From Ahaetulla prasina (lineage: Eukaryota; Chordata; Lepidosauria; Squamata; Colubridae): 64,000 bases of DNA. The notes beneath the pieces were generated by a model. That model did not search any database. It saw only the letters and a list, made by a program, of their open reading frames with translations, and was not told the origin of the DNA. A program made the position numbers and the translations under genes. How positions within the stretch are numbered: the first letter of the stretch is position 1; each line of letters opens with the position of its first letter. This document shows positions 1 through 11,550 of the stretch, in pieces. The stretch spans positions 134,320,420-134,384,419 of the forward strand of contig NC_080540.1 in NCBI RefSeq assembly GCF_028640845.1. Direction: 5' to 3'.

Positions 1-1924
1 CTAAAGCACAAGAATTTAAACAACCAGAACTGAACTCTGATTGAATTGCTGTTTGTCATTTTTGGGCTTAACCTTGACATTGTACATGTCAGTTTAATAG
101 GGAAAATACTACTTTAATGCTGGCAGATTTAAGGATAAAGTCCTCTCATTCATGGATTAGAAATAATACGAAGGTAATGATACTAGGTGCAAATGAGTAA
201 AGGCCCACAGAAAACATTTAAGGTTCAAGCTGCTTTCTTTCAAAACTCTTGTTATCAGTATAATAATGTTTATATAAATAAATACATACATATGAACATT
301 AATGCATGATAGAAGGCTCAGAATCCTTGCTTCACACACTAGAATTAGTGGTAGCAAATTAAGAACAAGTGTGCATTTTAAAGTATGTTTAATCCAAAGA
401 AAAACAAAAGCAACACTGCTCATTCATTGATTTTCAGCCAATGCAATAATTAGTTTCCTTAATCAATAGCTCTGATATGTGTGAGTGAATTATCTTGCCT
501 TCCAGTCAGGCTCAGCCTTGAGGATGGATCCAAAACCATACTATTCACACTGATGATCCCTACATTGGGGCCCAAGTGAGGAATTTACACATTTCCTAGT
601 CCACTAGATTTTTTTTTTATTGTGTTGATTAATGTTAATCATGGTACCTTTCTACAGTATATTGCCTAGGAAAGTTATAGGCACTGTTTTATGATAATTC
701 TGCTCCTTCCTACCTGGATAGTTTTGGCAAATGGTTATGAAGAAGGAGTTATCAGCCCATGGTTATTTTGGTCAGCGTTTTCACAAGTATGGCTTTCTCC
801 CCCATGCTAGTTAATATTTATTGGGGGAAGTCACCATTAATTTGGGATGAGCTATCAGCTTTAGAGTTGGCAGGCAATCAATCCTCTGAAGCAGACAAGA
901 GAGAACATATTCAGAACAGATGACGGCAGACTCAGATTATAAAGGGCCAGACTATAGCAAGTCATCTAAGTCCCATGACAAACTAACAACTTTGAAAGAC
1001 TGAGCAAAGGCAATCTACTTGACTAGTTGAGAAGCTAGGACAACCGTGTCCTTAGCTGAGTTACACCCACAGCTAGGGCTATTTTGGAGTCTCTGCCACA
1101 GTCCTGCACTTTGTTGGAAACAGCTCTCCAGTATCAGCCCTGTGTTTCTCTATGCCTGCTCTGTTCTTGAAGTTTAGACTATCATTCAGAGTAATATGTG
1201 GAAGTCTCTTATATTTGTATCCTAGATGGACAGACTACTCCTCTGGTGTTGCCTTACACCATTCTTGCACTGTTGGCTGTCTGCCTCCCAGTTCTGCTAG
1301 TTATCTCTTGCTGCTATGATTGTAGACTGGAGCCCTGGACTGTCAACGTTAGTCTGTATTTGCAGACCACCAGTTCTATGTGTTTCTACCAGGAGAGATC
1401 TCACATTCCTCCTATTTATCCTAAAGTATGTGAGCAAGAGCTCAGCCAAGCATTCTACCTGCCATTTTATTTAGAATTATAATTCCATCATTAAATCAGT
1501 GTGATCATTTAGTCTAAAATGGAACATCTCTTCTGACTAGATTCGTCCATCCATTTTGTACAACCATCTCAGGATGGGATGCTTAGATTCTCCTCACAAA
1601 AGAGCTCAAGCAATCTCAGCATGGTTCCAATACTGGACAAACTGACCTTATAATCTCCATTCCAATCTGCTGTCTTTCCACAAAGTTGTGAGAAAAGATT
1701 TTTGTTCCAACATGTGCTTGAGCACTAATAGTGATGCTGGGAAACTGTTCTGAGTTTAGTTTTATACTGAAATTTTATTGGATGTTTCAAAGTATAAGTT
1801 AGTAGTAGTTTTACTGGGGAATTTGGTTTATATGGATTCTCTGTATTATATATTGCAAGCCATCTAGAATCTGTGTTATGGGGCAGCATATATGTGATTG
1901 TAATAAACAAATAGAGCCAGTCCG
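1..1924. other. Non-coding AT-rich flank
   Basis: I see no gene here. Reading frames are short, lack family motifs and are not flanked by matching splice signals. Human MYADML2, expected next to PYCR1 in this direction, is not visible here or anywhere before 12 kb. Confidence 0.6.
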
Positions 1925-2318
1925 TGATTTAACATCAGTTTGTTTAGTGACCATTCAAAATTACAAAAATTAAAAATGGAAAAAGTGTCTTAGGACCATT
2001 GCAGGACCACTTAGGACCATTGCAGCATCCACATGGTTATGTGATCAAAATTCAGATGCTTGGCAATTGAGTCATATTTATGAGGTTGCCTCGGAATCAT
2101 GTGATCACCTTTTGCCACCTTCTGACAAGTAAAGTCAATGGGGAAGCCAGAATCACTTAACAACCATGTTACTAACTTAACAGCTATAGTTAAGTTAGTA
2201 ACACTTTAACAACTGTGGCAAGAAAAGTCATAAAATGGGGCAAAACTCATTTAACAGCTGTCTCACTTATCAACAGAAATTTTGGGCTCAACTGTGGTCA
2301 TGTGTCAAGGACTACCTG
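1925..2318 (+). mobile_element. mariner-like MITE, copy 1
   Basis: A non-autonomous element whose right end reads AAGGACTACCTG followed by TA, matching the other copies at 3760, 15250, 62349 and 63753. The interior holds the family's repeated phrases about tcacttaacaac and ggggcaaaactcattt. The left terminal repeat is badly decayed, so the start is approximate. TA next to the terminal repeat fits a Tc1/mariner target duplication. No transposase frame is present. Confidence 0.7.
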
Positions 2319-2679
2319 TAAATGAAGATAAGTGAAATATGACCTTCCCTCTTAAAAATGGCACACAAATAAAGAGCAACACGATCACTTTCATTCAAGT
2401 GGCCTGAATCATGCATTCAGAATTTCAGCATCTGATTAATGAATTGGCAGAGAAGATAAATGCACATTATGGCTGGCAGAAGTGCATTTGAACTAATTTT
2501 GGAGAGAGTGATCAATTCTCAATTGTTTTGAGAAAGCACAAGATATGATTATATAATTTTTCAAGTCAGATGTTATTTTACTTTGGTGGGATGAGGGGAT
2601 TACTGCAATTATAGCTATGATTCCAATTAAAAATATATAATTTGAAAGAAACATATTACACACACACACATACACACAC

Positions 2680-2839
2680 CAGTGGTGGGTTACTCCCAAT
2701 TCTATCCGGTTCTTGAGAAGTGGTGGGAGGCTCTACTCACCCGCCCTGATGTCATATTTGGCAATTTGCGCATGCACAGAAGCATGCGCACTCCCATTGC
2801 AAACCAGTAGTAAAGGTAAGTAGAACCCACTCCCCCCCC
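2680..2839 (+). mobile_element. Short hAT-type MITE inserted in a CA repeat
   Basis: The left end CAGTGGTGGGTTACT pairs with an inverted right end ending AGAACCCACTCC. It sits inside a (CA)n tract, so the 8-bp duplication would be ACACACAC on both sides, which fits but cannot be proved in a repeat. The interior phrase gggaggctct...gatgtcat...gcgcatgc is shared with the element at 62026. Confidence 0.65.
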
Positions 2840-3083
2840 ACACACACACACAAAGAGAGATCTCCAAATCAAGAATTAACTGTCTCACACCTGCTATGCT
2901 ATTTAAATTGCCCTGTTGCCTTTAAAAGCATCACTGATAGTTTGAAGAATGCCATTGCATTCCTCACAGTATAAATTCCATCAGAACTCCAAGGCAAAAA
3001 GAGAAAAGCATTTGTGGAATGTTCTAAACAATCAGCTAGAAAAGTTATTCTAAGCTTTATTTCAAACAGTGATGTTAACTTAT

Positions 3084-3300
3084 CGACTATATTATACAAA
3101 GAATTAAAGGTTGACTCAGCCTTCCATCCTTTATAAGGTAGGTAAAATGAGGACCCAGATTGTTGGGGGGGCAATAAGTTGACTTTGTAAATATACAAAT
3201 AGAATGAGACTATTGCCTTATACACTGTAAGCCGCCCTGAGTCTTCGGAGAAGGGCGGGATATAAATGTAAACCAAACAAAAAAAACAAAACAAAAATAG
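3084..3300 (+). mobile_element. SINE-like retroposon with an L2-type 3' tail
   Basis: The segment begins near gttgactcagccttccatcc and passes gaggacccagattgttgggg, a phrase I associate with a common squamate SINE. It ends with the stem-loop GCCGCCCTGAGTC...AAGGGCGG (3231-3260), which also ends the L2 LINE copies in this window. A shared tail suggests mobilisation by the L2 machinery. The exact left boundary is not visible. Confidence 0.5.
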
Positions 3301-3759
3301 TTCTTAATTTCTTTGAATCTGTAAAGTACTACTTTTTTTCCAAGGTTTTATTGGATCCTAAACTTGTTTGAGGTACACATCATTAAAAATTAAGGGACTA
3401 ATATTGTATTACCATATAGTCTTTCTCAACCAGATGTATCCACCAGATATATTGAATTTCCCAAAATTATGTTAGCAAGAAATGCAATATATCTGGAATG
3501 AACCAAGAGAGCTGGATTTTATCATGAACATATTCAATAACATATATGAAGATGCCTACAGCTGATATGACTTATACGCTCTGAAAATTATTTGCATGAA
3601 ATTGACAATGATAGTTATATTACATTTGCAGAAATCCATATAACCAATGGATGACAAGTTAAACGTTTTTGTAGTTTACATATTGTAGCCATAGTATTAA
3701 GGAGAAAAATTTTCACAAATTCTCTTCAAATATTTCTTACTTGAATACAATTTAATATA

Positions 3760-3955
3760 CAGGTAGTCCTCAACTTACAACCATTCATTTAGTGACCATT
3801 CAAAGTTACAACAGCAGTGAAAAAAGTGACTTGTGACTGTTTTTCACCCGTATGTCCATTGCAGCATCCGATGATCAACATTTGGGTGCTTGATAACTAG
3901 CATGAATTCATGACAATTCCACTGTCCCAGGGTCATGTAGTCTTCCAATCACTTC
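3760..3955 (+). mobile_element. mariner-like MITE, 3'-truncated copy
   Basis: Starts with CAGGTAGTCCTCAACTTAC directly after TA, then ACAACCATTCATTTAGTGACC. The copy fades out around 3955 with no right terminal repeat. Confidence 0.75.
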
Positions 3956-4886
3956 CTTTAGTGTGGGCTGGGAGAAAGAGGAAAAGTTTGATGTATGTGG
4001 ATTTAGACATCTGTTAATACTCTTAAACAGAAGTATAGCTCAGATGTACCCTTGTAAAAACAAATATGCTAACAGGTAGGCACAAGTCTAACTGGCAGTT
4101 ATTATCTATAGTACTGCTTTCTCTAGTAACAACAAGAAAACCAGGATCTTTGTTTAGCAGCCTTCTTTCCAGGGCAACCTTTCTTTAGAGAATTTCAGGT
4201 TCATAATTTCTTTAATGGTGTTACTGCTATTCTTCGTACTTCCTACATCGTTCTAGTGATGTAAACCAGGACAGTTATTTGCCTATCATACCAATATAGA
4301 AACAACTCAACAGGCAGTCGGCTTTGCGACCACGGATGCTCCAGAAATACCACAATGAGCATTCCAGAGACAAGTCAGGAATGGTGAGAATATGGGAATT
4401 CTGTAGCCCTGGAGACCTTGTATAAAAATTCTCAGCAAACAGACAGGTAACAGGAAAAGAAGAAGGGAGGAACCTGGTTTGTTTTTGCCCTCACTGGTTT
4501 GAATCTAGCATGGCTTAGGGAAAGAGACTTCTGGCTGGTTGGCCCATTTGGAATTTTGGAGATGTATTGTAAGCACTAGAGATGCTATGAGTTGAGAGCT
4601 ACTTTTTTGCAACGTAGCCACCATCTTATAAAGTCACAAAGCAAAAATATCAGGCGATATAGAAAGTTGTGCGAAACACCAAAAAGCGGCAAATTGATAT
4701 GACCTTTTGGTGCTTCACAAGCAAACATTAGTAATGTTAGTGAATTAGAATATAAAGCTGGCTACTTCCATATTAGCATTTTTAACCATTCTATCTACTG
4801 CTTCTAAAAATCCATGCTGTATTATACTGAAGTCAAATCGTTATATCTTGTATTAACTATAATCATCTGGAACCTAGAACATAGAA

Positions 4887-5302
4887 CCGTGATGGCAAAC
4901 CTATGCCACACATGGCATGCAGAGGTGGCATGCAGAGCTCTCTCTGTGGGCACTAGCACCGTCGCCAGCTGCTCTTCTGGTTTCTGGTGTGCCAGCTGGT
5001 CTTTGTGTACGCCGGGGCCCCGGAAACTCAGAGACTAGCTGGCCTGTGTGCATGCCGGCCATCTGGTCTTCGGGTTTCCAATGTGCCCATGCGCACTGGC
5101 TAGTTGGTCTTTGCGCTTTCCGGTAACCCGGGATCCCCAGGAGTTTCCAGGGCTCCGGCATGCAGGAAGACCAGCTGGCACACACATGTGCACCGGTCAG
5201 CTAGTCTCCGAGTTGCCAGGGCTCTGATGCACCTGCACACATGTGCACGCACATGTGCGCACCAGTTTGGGCACTCGGTGCCGAAAATGTTCACCATCAC
5301 TG
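4887..5302 (+). mobile_element. hAT-type MITE (GTGATGGC family) with intact 8-bp TSD
   Basis: The left end CCGTGATGGCAAACCTATG is inverted-repeat related to the right end TTCACCATCACTG. Both flanks carry ACATAGAA (4879-4886 and 5303-5310), an exact 8-bp target duplication typical of hAT. The interior is GC-rich with alternating purine/pyrimidine stretches such as cacatgtgcgcacc. Open frames inside it on both strands are not genes. Confidence 0.85.
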
Positions 5303-5403
5303 ACATAGAATAATACAGCTCAAAAGGATCTTGGGGGTCTTCTAGTTCAAACCCCTGCTTAAGCATGAGATCTATATCATCTTTTTAAAAAGCCATTTCT
5401 TTA

Positions 5404-5580
5404 TTTGGAATAGAATAGAATAGAATTTTTATTGGCCATGTGTGATTGGACACATAAGGAATTTGTCTTGGTGCATATGCTCTCAGTGTACATAAAAGAA
5501 AAGATACCTTCATCAAAGTACAACATTTACAACACAATGATGGTCATAGGGTACAATTTAACTTAATGATAAAACATCTA
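5404..5580 (-). mobile_element. CR1/L3-type LINE 3' end with AATAG tail
   Basis: Three GAATA units followed by ttttattggccatgtgtgattggacac and gcatatgctctcagtgtacat. The same block occurs at 19491 and 43051. The microsatellite comes first on the + strand, so the element lies on the minus strand. The right limit is approximate. Confidence 0.7.
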
Positions 5581-6318
5581 TTAAAACATTAAACATTAAA
5601 ACATCTATTTAGGAAACATCTATTTAGGAAATGTATATTCATGATGCAACTGGAATTACAGGGGGAGTCCCCTAACACTTTGTCCTGCCTGGAACTTAAG
5701 AAAACCTTTTAAATAGTTAACATTTCACAAAAATAATGAAAAAGACTAAAAAAAACAGCATTAAGGGAAACAATAAAATAGAAAACAATAGTAATATTAG
5801 CAGACAAGGCAAAGGCAAAAAGTAACTTTGTTATGCCACAATATCAATATTATCCGGGGTGAATTGCTACCGGTTCCGACTGGTTCAGGAGAACAGGTAG
5901 TGGAGATTGGGGCTGGTTTGCCAGACTAGTAGCAATCGCTGACTGGCCACATCCCCGAACCAGTCCATGGCCCGCAGTCCTGCCATGCTTCTCTGCCTTC
6001 TAAGCGGCCTTCACAGCATCCCCAAGGTCAGCTTGTGAAGTCAGGCAAGTGGAAGGCCACGTAGAACACAGGATAGCATAGCAGGGCTGTGGGGAAAGGG
6101 AGCTAGCAGCCTATTTCCTTCCCCGCAGTCCTGCCGTGCTTGCCTGCCTGCCTTCCCAGCAGTCGCCTACCCCCCGCTTGCCTTCTGAGGTCCGTCCCGG
6201 CCTGTGGGTGAGTGGGTGGTCCTTGGTGGAAACACAGACACTGAGCTGGGACTGAGAGGGCCGGGGACACTGCTCTGGGAGGGCAAGCGGACATCCCTGG
6301 GCTGCTGCACATGCACCT

Positions 6319-6507
6319 GGCCCATTTCTCCAAAGGCAGAGCCCCCCACTTGCAGGGTGATCCAAAGAGGGGAGGGGGATGCTGGAGAAAAGGCTGCCTT
6401 TCACTTGTGCCTCCCATGCTGGCTCCATGGGGCTTGGGGCTCCAAAGCAGCCCACTGGATTTGCACCTGGCCATCTGCCTGCCGGCGCCTCTCTGAGAAC
6501 TCGGCCC
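6319..6507 (-). repeat. Left arm of a ~190-bp inverted repeat
   Basis: The reverse complement of this block matches 10891-11081 with scattered substitutions over about 190 bp, including the shared run CAGTGGGCTGCTTTGGAGCC. The arms flank the L2 insertion. Within the left arm, 6271-6315 also pairs with 6571-6621, so the arm itself can fold back. Confidence 0.85.
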
Positions 6508-6764
6508 ATTCACTTTCGTTTCACAGCGGGAGAAGTAAGAAAGCATAAGGCGGTGGCATGGCACATGCATGTGTGCATGTGCAGCAGCCCAGGGGTCCAT
6601 GGCCCATCTGCCCTCCCGGAGCAGCGCCGCACTGCCACCTTTCGGTTTCTTCCTTTTCCCGCTGTGAAACAAAAGCGAATGGTGGCGGGGTTGCTTCTGG
6701 AGGTTGTTTCAGGCAGGTGGATGTCTGCAGTCAGGCAGGAAGGGAGGGTGGTGAATGAATGAAT

Positions 6765-9700
6765 GAATATGAATATTTTAATTTGTATACCGCCCTTCTC
6801 CCGAAGGACTCAGGGCGGTGAACAGGCAGATAAAATACAGATACACACAATAGTTAAAAACATCCCTTAAAAAACTAATTTAAATTTGCCCAAATGTTAA
6901 AATAACATACTCCCCCATAAAATTACAAAACATTAAAAACCCATCAAATTCAATTAAAATTTAAAGATAAAAATCAGGCTAGTCCAGCCATACTAAATAA
7001 ATAAGTTTTAAGTTCGCGGTGAAAGGTCCTAAGGTCAGGTAATTGTCGAAGTCCGAGGGGAAGTTCGTTCCACAGGGTCGGAGCCCCCACAGAGAAGGCC
7101 CTCCCCCTGGGGGCTGCCAGTCGACACTGTTTGGCTGACGGCACCCTGAGGAGTCCCTCTCTGTGGGAACGTACTGGACAATGGGAGATAGAGGCCGGCA
7201 GTAGACGGTCCCGTAGATAGCCCGGTCCTAAGCCATGAAGCGCTTTAAAGGTGGTAACCAATACCTTGAAGCGCACCCGGAAAACAACAGGTAGCCAGTG
7301 CAGTCTGCGCAGGATAGGTGTTATGTGGGAGCTCCGAACCGCTCCCTCAATAACCTACGCAGCCGCATTCTGAACTAGCTGAAGTCTCCGGGTGCTCTTC
7401 AAGGGGAGCCCCATGTAGAGAGCATTGCAGTAGTCCAGGCGAGAGGTAACGAGAGCATGAGTGACTGTGCATAAGGCATCCCGGTCCAGGAAGGGACGCA
7501 ACTGGCGGATCAGGCGAACCTGATAAAAAGCTCTCCTGGAGACGGTCACCAAATGGTCTTCAAAGGACAACCGACCATCCAGGAGCACGCCCAAGTTGCG
7601 TACCTTCTCCATCGGGGCCAATGATTCACCCCCGATAGACAGCCACATCTGCAGCTGACTGTACCGAGGTGCCGGCATCCACAGCCACTCCGTCTTGGAG
7701 GGATTAAGTTTGAGCCTGTTCCTCCCCATCCAGACCCGTATGGCTTCCAAACACCGGGACAGCACTTCGACAGCTTCACTGGGGTGGCCCGGGGTGGAAA
7801 AGTACAGCTGAGTATCATCAGCGTACAGTTGGTATCTCACCCCAAAGCCACTGATGATCTCACCCAGCGGCTTCATATAGATGTTGAACAGGAGGGGTGA
7901 GAGAATCGACCCCTGTGGCACCCCACACATGAGGCACCTTGGAGTCGATCTCTGCCCCCCTGTCAACACCGTCTGCGTCCGGTCAGAGAGGTAGGAGGAG
8001 AACCACCGATAAACGGTGCCTCCCACTCCCAACCCCTCCAACCGGCGCAGCAGGATACCATGGTCGATGGTATCAAAAGCCGCTGAGAGGTCTAATAGGA
8101 CCAGGGCAGAGGAGTAACCCCTATCCCTGGCCCTCCAGAGATCATCCACCAGTGCGACCAAAGCTGTCTCCATACTGTATCCGGGCCGGAAGCCGGACTG
8201 GAACGGGTCTAGATAGACAGCTTCATCCAGGTACTGGGGTAGCTGACATGCCACCACACTCTCTACAACCTTCGCCATGAAGCGAAGATTGGAGACTGTC
8301 CGGTAATTCCCTAAAACAGCTGGATCCAGGGAAGGCTTCTTGAGGAGGGGTCTCACCACCGCCTCTTTCAAGGCTGCAGGAAAGACCCCCTCCCACAAAG
8401 AAGCATTTGTAATCCCCTGGAGCCAGCCTCGTGTCACCTCCTGAGTAGCCAGTACTAACCAGGAGGGGCATGGATCCAGTAAACATGTGGTGGCGTTCAG
8501 CCTACCCAGTAACCTGTCCATGTCCTCGGGAGTCACATGATCAAAGTCATCCCAAACCACCTCAACAAGACGGGTCTTGGAACCCTCGCCTGGATCTACC
8601 CAATTTTGATCCAATCCGTCCCGAAGCTGAACGATTTTGTCGTATAGATAATCGTTAAACTCCTCGGCACGCCCTTGTAGGCTCGCTCCTGTTGAAGGAG
8701 CGAGCGGGTCACCCAAAACAGGGCGGCCGGGCGGTTATCTGCCGACGCAATGAGGGAGGAAACGTAGGAACGCTTCGCAACCCTCATTGCCACTAGGTAG
8801 GTCCTACTATAGGACCTAACTAGTGTCCAGTCAGCCTCAGAGCGGCTGGATCTCCAGGCACTCTCTAGGCGTCTTCTCCGGCGCTTCATCTCCCTCAGCT
8901 CCTCGGAGAACCAAGGAGCTGGTTGAGACCGATGCCGGGTCAGAGGCCGCAAAGGCACGACACGGTCCAAAGCTCCAGCCGCGGCCCGTTCCCAGGCCGC
9001 AACTAGTTCTTCAGTCGAGTCGTGGGCCAGGTGCTCGGGAAACGGCCCAAGCTCCGTCAGGAACCTCTCCGGGTCCATCAGGCGCCTGGGACGGAACCAG
9101 CGCATTGGTTCCGTCTCCCTGCGGTGGTGGGTAGCGGTCAGAAAGTCTAGACGAAGGAGAAAATGATCTGACCATGACAAAGGTTCAACAACTAAATCAT
9201 TTAAAACCAGATCATTAGACCACTGGCCAGAGATAAAAATCAAGTCTAGGGTGCCTCCCCCGACGTGGGTAGGGCCGTCAATTAATTGAATCAGGTCCAT
9301 GGCCGTCATGGAAACCATGAACTCCTGAGCTGCCGAAGATGCTACGCCGGCTGATGGCAAATTGAAATCCCCCATGACCAACAGTCTAGGGGTTTCAACT
9401 GCCAACCCGGCCAGCAACTCCAACAGCTCAGGCAGGGCTGTTGTCACGCAGCAAGGAGCCAGGTACGTGATCAACAAGCCCACCTGAGTCCTACGACCCC
9501 ACTTCACATAGAGGGATTCACACCCAGCTATCTGAGGCACAGTGGTTTCCCTCGGCTGGAGACTCTCCTTAAATAATAACCGCCACCCCTCCACCCCTAC
9601 CCTGGGCCCTCGGCTGATGGAATGCTCGGAAACCTGGTGGGCACATCTCCACTAGGGGGACCCCCTCTTCGGTGCCCAACCAGGTCTCCGTAATGCCCAT

Positions 9701-10530
9701 AACGTCCACGGTCCCTTCCTGAATAAGATCTGAAATCAGGGGGGCTTTATTAACCGCGGACCTGGCATTACATAACATCAGCCGAAGGCCCAGGTCCCGA
9801 TTACTCTGGCCACTCGGGTCACAGGAAATTCCTGGGGGGCCGGAGCACACAATCGCTCATAAACAGCGAGAGCGAGCCCCCGAAACCGGATGTGGCCCCT
9901 CCCTTCCGTCATATCTGCCTCTCCCACTTACCGTAGTAATAGCTCGACCCTGACAAACTGGAACGACACCCCTCTCCACAACCCTAGGACCTATTAAGTT
10001 ACCGCCGCGAACACATGGTGGACCTAGCCCCCTCCCTGACGGGTTTTCCCCCCCCACCCATCCACCCCCCCCTTAAAATTCCCATTAAAACTCCCCTTAA
10101 AAAAACAGTTAAAACAGTTAATTAAAAATCCCCTAAGTCTCTTATTTTTGGCATGCCACCTCTCGGGGTTCCAAAACCCGTCCTCAAGATGGGCCCTCGA
10201 TAGTGTAGGGGGCCAAACCCACGAGAGAGGGGAATCTCGCAGGGCAAGAAGGTCAGCCGCTGTGAATGTCCGCATAATAAGAGTCCGGCAAACAAGCCCA
10301 TCCTGGACCAATCAAGATGATAATTGATAATTCCGGCAATTCCGGGTGAGCACAGTTGAGGAATAGTTCTTGGGCGGTAGATGGATAACACCGCCATGAT
10401 TCAGTCAGTTTCACCAACCCCTCATTATACAGTCCCGAGGGGTGGTTAAAGGAGGAAGGGGGAAGCTGTTACACTGCTAGGCCAGGGGCATCCACTAGGC
10501 CAGGCCGCTCAGCCGCTAAGCCATCTCTCT
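6765..10530 (-). pseudogene. L2-clade LINE, near full-length, disabled
   Basis: A non-LTR retrotransposon on the minus strand. The apurinic-type endonuclease starts near 9850 (ITETWL) and continues in another frame at 9594-8596 (MGDFN near the middle, SDH further on). The reverse transcriptase lies at 8716-7355 with LLDLSAAFDTIDH, GVPQGSILSPLLFNIYM and YADDTQLY (near 7814-7825). The C-terminal domain resumes at 7276-6974 in the same frame as the RT. YADD together with LDLSAAFDT points to the L2 clade rather than classic CR1. At least two frameshifts (about 9590 and 8600-8700) and a premature TAG at 7355 make it inactive. The 3' end is the ACCGCCC...GGGCGGT stem-loop (6789-6819) with a TGAA-type tail. 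The 5' limit, near a doubled ctaggccagg motif, is approximate. Confidence 0.9.
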
Positions 10531-10601
10531 TAGAGAGCAGAGGTGGCGGCCCCTTCTACGCGCAGTGCACAGAGGCGGCAAAAGCAGCCCCCAAGAGCCT
10601 G

Positions 10602-10760
10602 TTGCTGTGGAGGCGCAGTGATCGCTCAGCCAGGATGGCCTCAGCGGGGCTGCATATGCCTCTCCGCCTGTGCCATGTTCTGCTCCATCTGGCTGTGCAC
10701 TACAAGTGCAGCAACCTGCTCTTCAGGAAGATGAAGGGCTACCCGCGCTGGCCCACTCGG
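10602..10760 (+). pseudogene. Captured HDGF-like first exon with partial PWWP domain
   Basis: At 10701-10760 the frame reads YKCSNLLF then KMKGYPRWPTR, and is followed at once by the splice-donor sequence GTAAGC at 10761. HDGF-family proteins begin their PWWP domain with a very similar segment (YKCGDLVF, KMKGYPHWPAR), and as I recall their first coding exon ends right after this Arg. About 14 of 20 residues agree. The frame is open upstream to 10602, but that part is not recognisably HDGF. The segment lies inside the composite hAT element, so it looks like a gene fragment picked up by a transposon and is probably non-functional. The parent paralog cannot be fixed from 20 residues. Confidence 0.6.
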
Positions 10761-10890
10761 GTAAGCGCCACCACCCAGGCCAAAGAAAAAGCGCCACAGG
10801 CTCTGTGGTGGCGTGGCCAGGCCTGGCTCTCTCGCCGCCAGGAAGTGGCATCACGGCTAAGCCTCCTTCCCCTGAAGCACTGGACTCTGT

Positions 10891-11081
10891 GGGCCGAGTT
10901 CCCAGAGAGGCACCGGCAGGCAGATGGCCGGGTGCGAATCCAGTGGGCTGCTTTGGAGCCCCAAGCCCCAGGGACCCAGCACGGGAGGCACAGGTGGAAG
11001 GCAGCCTTTTTTGCAGCATCCCCCTCCCCACTTTGGATCTCCTTGCAAGTGGGGGGCTCTGCCTTTGCAAAAACGGGGCAG
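10891..11081 (+). repeat. Right arm of the ~190-bp inverted repeat
   Basis: Inverted counterpart of 6319-6507 (see that entry). It lies just downstream of the PWWP-like exon and its donor, in what would be intron sequence of the captured fragment. Confidence 0.85.
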
Positions 11082-11363
11082 GCGGTTTGTACGGAGAATT
11101 GGCGGGGTGGATGCATGGCCCTCCGGGATGGAGAGCAGGGCAAGAGAAGGCTCCAGGTTTGCTTGGGCACTCAAGCCAGATGGGCAGAGGGAAACTCAAA
11201 GTGTTGGGGGCTTCAGAAGGGCAGAATGTGCTTCAGAATGTGCAGCTCCTGGCTCTAACAGTGAGTGATGTCAAGTTGGCCATGCCCACCCAGTCACATG
11301 ACCACCAAGCCACACCCACAGAACCAGTAGCAGAAATTTTTAGATTTCATTACTGATATTATC

Positions 11364-11518
11364 TGTATCTATATCAAGATGCAGAGAAAATATCTACTGC
11401 GAACTTCACGTTGGCGTCAAGAAGGGCATCTGGCCAATAAATGCTCAGTTCCATTTAGTCCCTCCGACCCCACCCTGAAGGAAAGGATTACAGTGTTGTA
11501 AAAAGAATGTGTGTGTGT

Positions 11519-11550
<32 letters not shown>

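Larger units (their letters stand above)
5855..11355. mobile_element. 5.5-kb composite hAT-type element with TSD ATATTATC
   Basis: The flanks at 5847-5854 and 11356-11363 are the same 8 bp, ATATTATC. The left end CGGGGTGAATTGCTACCGG and the right end (reverse complement CAGTAATGAAATCTAAAAATT, read in part) are decayed forms of the CAGGGGTGAAAT terminus seen intact at 33713. Both ends carry the CTACCGGTTC / GAACCAGTAGC phrases of that family. Inside, a long GC-rich inverted block flanks an L2 LINE, and the right arm contains a PWWP-like exon. No hAT transposase frame was recognised. The alternative is two independent elements whose outer flanks match by chance, which is unlikely at 8 of 8 bases. 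Confidence 0.75.

Noticed and set aside
4814..5366. Cluster of frames on both strands near 5 kb
   Set aside because: They fall within the GC-rich hAT MITE 4887-5302, which has exact target duplications.
6103..6762. Overlapping long open frames on both strands (up to 189 codons)
   Set aside because: GC-rich, low in stop codons, open in several frames on both strands, with no family motif. They lie in the arm of a transposable element.
10602..11356. 218- and 228-codon frames as a complete gene
   Set aside because: Only the short PWWP-like stretch up to the donor at 10760 is recognisable. The rest is open because of base composition and matches the inverted arm at 6319-6507.
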